DNA of 64,000 nucleotides from Parabacteroides acidifaciens (lineage in GTDB: Bacteria; Bacteroidota; Bacteroidia; Bacteroidales; Tannerellaceae), in the NCBI RefSeq assembly GCF_003363715.1, contig NZ_QREV01000008.1, positions 71,770 through 135,769 of the forward strand, written 5' to 3'. The position numbers were made by a program, and so were the translations under genes. Shown here piece after piece: positions 60,974 to 64,000 of this stretch (position 1 is its first letter; each line of letters starts with the position of its first letter). The notes under the pieces were generated by a model. It saw only the letters and a program-made list of their open reading frames with translations, was not told where the DNA came from and made no database searches.

Positions 60974-62413
60974 ATGAAAACACAAGTCATTTCTTACCGT
61001 TACAACCGTGAACAAATCAAACCGGGTATCCTGCATATCGGAGTCGGTAATTTCCATCGTGCTCACGAAGAGTTTTTCACCAACAGATTGCTTGAAGATC
61101 CCACCCAACAGAATTGGGGTATCTGCGGTGCCATGCTGCTTCCCGGTGATGAATACTTGTATAAGGCACTGAAGAAGCAGGCTAATGAATACACGCTGAC
61201 CGTATGTGGACGCGACGGCAACGATGAAGCCTATCGTATTGGTTCGCTGGTGGAACTAATCTGGGGAGTGGAAGACCCGGAAGGTGTCATCACTAAAATC
61301 GCAGACAAAGACATCCGCATTATCACACTGACCATCACCGAAGGCGGTTATAACATAGAAAAGGCATCGGGAGAGTTTATGCTGGATGATGAGAAAGTGA
61401 AACATGACCTGCAGCAACCGCATAGCCCCGTAACAACATTCGGATTCATTGCCGAAGGATTGCGCCGGAGAAAAGCTGCCGGAAACGGTCCCGTCACCAT
61501 ATTGTCTTGCGACAACTTGCAACATAATGGCAATACTGCGCGCAAGGCTTTCACATCCTTCATCAAAGCACAAGATGAAGAACTGGCAGCATGGGTAAAT
61601 GAGAACATTACTTTCCCCAACAGCATGGTAGACCGCATTACGCCTGCCACTCGGCCCGATGATATTATCCGCCTGAACGCCAAGAATGGAACGGATGATG
61701 CCGCACCGGTCTACTGCGAAGATTTTATCCAGTGGGTGATTGAAGACAACTTCATAGCCGGACGTCCCGCATGGGAAAACGTGGGAGCCGAATTCACGCA
61801 AGACGTCACCGCCTACGAGAATATGAAACTCAGTTTGCTGAACGCTTCGCATACATTGCTTTCTTATCCCTCGTTCCTGAGCGGTTACCGTAAAGTGGAC
61901 GACGCCATGCATGATGAACGGATTGCCAAGTTTGTACGTACCTTTATGGATGTGGACATCACTCCTTATGTTCCGGCTCCGGGCAATACAGACCTTGAAC
62001 TATACAAACAGACCTTGATTGAACGCTTCGGTAATCGTTCCGTCAGCGATCAGATAGCACGTTTGTGTTTCGACGGCCTGTCCAAGTTTCCGGTATATGT
62101 GATGCCGAATCTGATCAAGATGATAGCCGGTCATGCCGATCTCACCCGTGTTGCCTACCTGATAGCCGCCTACCGCCATTATCTGAAGTTCAAGACCGAT
62201 GACAGCGGCGTAGCCTTTGATGTGGCAGAGCCTTGGATGAATGCCGATGATGAAAAACTGATAAACAGCGACGATGCTGTGGACTTTTTGGGCCTTTCTG
62301 CTTTCCGCAGCACTGACCTGAAAGCTGCCGGTGAGTTTGTTCCACTCTATCTGAAAATGACAAATGCTATCAGTGAGCAGGGCGCAATGGCTGTCTTGGA
62401 AAGCATATTGTAA
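60974..62413 (+). CDS. Mannitol dehydrogenase-family oxidoreductase
   Basis: 479 aa. NAD(P) loop ILHIGVGNFHRAHEEFF; ITLTITEGGYNIEK; catalytic segment ENMKLSLLNASHTLLSYPSF with the Lys/Asn/His set of the polyol-specific long-chain dehydrogenases. The family includes mannitol 2-dehydrogenase (mannitol to fructose), fructuronate and altronate reductases. The linked fructokinase favours mannitol 2-dehydrogenase or another ketose-forming polyol dehydrogenase; this is inference. Followed 25 bases later by a permease gene. Confidence 0.87.
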   Translation: MKTQVISYRYNREQIKPGILHIGVGNFHRAHEEFFTNRLLEDPTQQNWGICGAMLLPGDEYLYKALKKQANEYTLTVCGRDGNDEAYRIGSLVELIWGVEDPEGVITKIADKDIRIITLTITEGGYNIEKASGEFMLDDEKVKHDLQQPHSPVTTFGFIAEGLRRRKAAGNGPVTILSCDNLQHNGNTARKAFTSFIKAQDEELAAWVNENITFPNSMVDRITPATRPDDIIRLNAKNGTDDAAPVYCEDFIQWVIEDNFIAGRPAWENVGAEFTQDVTAYENMKLSLLNASHTLLSYPSFLSGYRKVDDAMHDERIAKFVRTFMDVDITPYVPAPGNTDLELYKQTLIERFGNRSVSDQIARLCFDGLSKFPVYVMPNLIKMIAGHADLTRVAYLIAAYRHYLKFKTDDSGVAFDVAEPWMNADDEKLINSDDAVDFLGLSAFRSTDLKAAGEFVPLYLKMTNAISEQGAMAVLESIL

Positions 62414-62438
62414 TAGAAGCACATTCAACCTTTACATC

Positions 62439-63758
62439 ATGAATACACAAAAGAACAATAGTCTGGGACCCTTCGTGGTCCTGACTTTCATTTATTTCAT
62501 CGTAGGCTTCCTGACTACCGTCAACGGGCAGTTTCAGGGACCACTGAAAATTGCGTTCCTTTCCCACACCGAGGAACTGAAAAATACGCTGACCACGCTT
62601 ATCTCCTTTTTCTTTTTCCTCGGCTATCTGTTGAACAGTTCGCTGGGAGGGCGGTGGATTAACAGCCACGGTTATAAAAGTACGTTGTTGCGGGCACTGG
62701 CCGTCATGGTGGGTGGACTGCTGACATATTCCTTCTCATCGTGGCTGGTGGTACATTATGGCGAAGCCGGAATAAATATTTTGGCTGACCGTATCCCTTA
62801 TGGTTATTTCGTTTTTCTGCTGGGCTCTTATTTAATGGGGACATCCGCTGCACTGTTGCAGGTGGTGATAAACCCTTACATTGCAGCGTACGACTTGCCG
62901 GGCACGCAACCGGTACAGCGGATGAACATCGTTTGCGCCATCAACTCGTTCGGCACAACGATTGCACCTTTCTTCGTCACCGGAATCATGTTCGCAGGCG
63001 TGGCATTGGAGAGTGTTACTGCCGACCAACTGCTGGTTCCCTTCCTGCTGATAGCCTTGTGCATCATCCTGACTACGGCGGTAACCTCGCGACTGAGTCT
63101 TCCCGATATTCAGGGAACCCGCGCTGACAGCGGCGAAAAACTGTCCCGTAGCATCTGGTCCTTCCGTCACTTGAAACTGGGAGTTATCGCCATTTTCTTT
63201 TATGTAGGCGCTGAGGTATCGGTAGGTGTGAATGTCAACTTGCACGCCATGGAATTGATAGAAGCTGGCCACGGCCTTTCCTTCTTCGGCAAAGACCATC
63301 TGATTCTTTGGGGATTGGATTTGGGTATTCCCGCATTGTTAGCTACCCTTTATTGGGGCGGCTTTATGGTGGGCAGGCTTACATTCAGCTTTTTCAATCA
63401 GGTTTCCTCCCGTGTGTTGCTGGTTGTCACTACTTTTATTGCTATTGTCCTTACGTTCATTGCCATTTTTACCAATAATCTGTGGGTATTGGTCTCTGTC
63501 GGTCTATGTCATTCGGTCATGTGGAGTTGCATTTTTACATTGGCCATCAAGGGGCTGGGGAGATATACTTCCAAAGCGTCCGGTGTCTTTATGATGGGGG
63601 TGTTTGGCGGTGCCATTTTTCCGGTGTTGCAAGGTGTGCTTGCCGATATATGGGATTCATGGCAATGGACTTGGCTAATTGTGATTGTCTGCGAGCTGGT
63701 AATGCTGTACTATGCTCTGTCCGGTTCACGCATCAAGGATGCCGACAAATTACAATAA
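62439..63758 (+). CDS. FHS-type MFS sugar/polyol permease
   Basis: 439 aa from ATG 62439 (MNTQKNNSLGPFVVL). Twelve membrane segments; FIYFIVGFLTTVNGQFQGPL near the start is the fucose-permease-like signature, and LLQVVINPYIAAYD lies in the fifth segment. Probably an H+ symporter that brings in the polyol or sugar used by the dehydrogenase. Same operon as the dehydrogenase. Confidence 0.87.
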   Translation: MNTQKNNSLGPFVVLTFIYFIVGFLTTVNGQFQGPLKIAFLSHTEELKNTLTTLISFFFFLGYLLNSSLGGRWINSHGYKSTLLRALAVMVGGLLTYSFSSWLVVHYGEAGINILADRIPYGYFVFLLGSYLMGTSAALLQVVINPYIAAYDLPGTQPVQRMNIVCAINSFGTTIAPFFVTGIMFAGVALESVTADQLLVPFLLIALCIILTTAVTSRLSLPDIQGTRADSGEKLSRSIWSFRHLKLGVIAIFFYVGAEVSVGVNVNLHAMELIEAGHGLSFFGKDHLILWGLDLGIPALLATLYWGGFMVGRLTFSFFNQVSSRVLLVVTTFIAIVLTFIAIFTNNLWVLVSVGLCHSVMWSCIFTLAIKGLGRYTSKASGVFMMGVFGGAIFPVLQGVLADIWDSWQWTWLIVIVCELVMLYYALSGSRIKDADKLQ

Positions 63759-64000
63759 CCCCCCTTTTCAGACATTTTTCTATTTCGTCCGAAATTTTGA
63801 TCCATTTTGGATTGACTTTTTTCATGGTTTTGGCCTTTTCGGTTGACAACAGAGAAAATGAGGTGCCGAGGTCGTTCTGAAAAGTATTCTTTTTGATTGC
63901 TGAAAATCGGAAACACCGACAATGTGATAAAGCTTAACTCCCGGAGAATCGAATATTTGAAAACAAAACGGACGGCGTTCCAAATATCCCAAGGAAATTC
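63708..64000 (-). other. Edge region with a minus-strand frame open to the window end
   Basis: Beyond the permease stop, one minus-strand frame is open from base 64000 to a TAG at 63708-63710 (about 96 codons), which overlaps the permease by 51 bases. The visible peptide (FPWDIWNAVRFVFKYSI near the edge) is not recognised and its lower part looks non-coding. It could be the end of a gene or chance. No other feature is visible here. Confidence 0.25.

Noticed and set aside
1..64000. CRISPR array, rRNA or tRNA genes
   Set aside because: No regularly spaced direct repeats of CRISPR size were seen (the 46050-46120 units are contiguous, without spacers), and no tRNA or rRNA signature was recognised by eye.

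Overview
The window looks like a gut Bacteroidales chromosome, most likely Parabacteroides or a close relative. Supporting signs are many -7 boxes of the Bacteroides type (TAnnTTTG), the RprX/RprY pair, DUF1080, DUF1896, DUF4919 and DUF6377 proteins, fused cobalamin genes, and a CTnDOT/CTnERL-type conjugative transposon. The genus is an inference; no rRNA or marker gene in the window settles it.

Region 1 (1 to about 23,035) is the regulatory, excision and integration half of a CTnDOT/CTnERL-family conjugative transposon, almost entirely on the minus strand. Read in the direction of transcription it holds the tyrosine integrase (411 aa, Ser259 and Tyr381 as in IntDOT), a short RhuM-like gene, xis2c, xis2d, a DUF3945-type gene, exc (topoisomerase III), a DUF1896 gene, a very large methylase/helicase gene, and then tetQ-rteA-rteB with its attenuator leader, a reductase-like gene and rteC. 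Two small HTH genes diverge from xis2c. The transfer genes would lie left of the window. No ermF or tetX is seen, so the layout is closer to CTnERL than to CTnDOT. A sequence matching the known CTnDOT att core (GTAnnTTTGC) at 23,026-23,035 marks the probable element end. Tetracycline relieves attenuation of tetQ-rteA-rteB, RteA/RteB activate rteC, and RteC activates the xis operon (established for CTnDOT).

Region 2 (about 23,036-28,100) is AT-rich accessory DNA: a small serine recombinase abutting the att site, a basic NUMOD3-like peptide overlapping a Rep_trans-like replication initiator, a frameshifted HTH gene, paired palindromes, a lipoprotein, an outer-membrane barrel, an HTH regulator, and a RhuM-Fic fusion flanked by a perfect 57-bp direct repeat. 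The recombinase, peptide and initiator could be a small undescribed replicon or phage-like element.

Region 3 (28,100-57,240) is mostly core chromosome: a double GNAT protein, a carboxyltransferase subunit, a DUF6377 regulator, a cobalamin riboswitch upstream of a BtuFCD-like importer, four fused corrin-ring biosynthesis genes (CobK-CbiD, CbiG-CobM, CbiE-CbiT, CobJ-CbiC), an acyl-CoA synthetase, a DUF1080 protein, EttA, a VapC-type toxin-antitoxin pair, an MFS carrier, FolC, an RRM protein, a TSCPD protein, RprXY and two AraC regulators.

Region 4 (57,241-64,000) holds an exported CMD-CMD-cupin protein and a sugar/polyol regulon: PfkB kinase, LacI regulator, mannitol dehydrogenase-family enzyme and an FHS-type permease. 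The same 41-bp operator-like sequence lies in front of both the kinase and the dehydrogenase.
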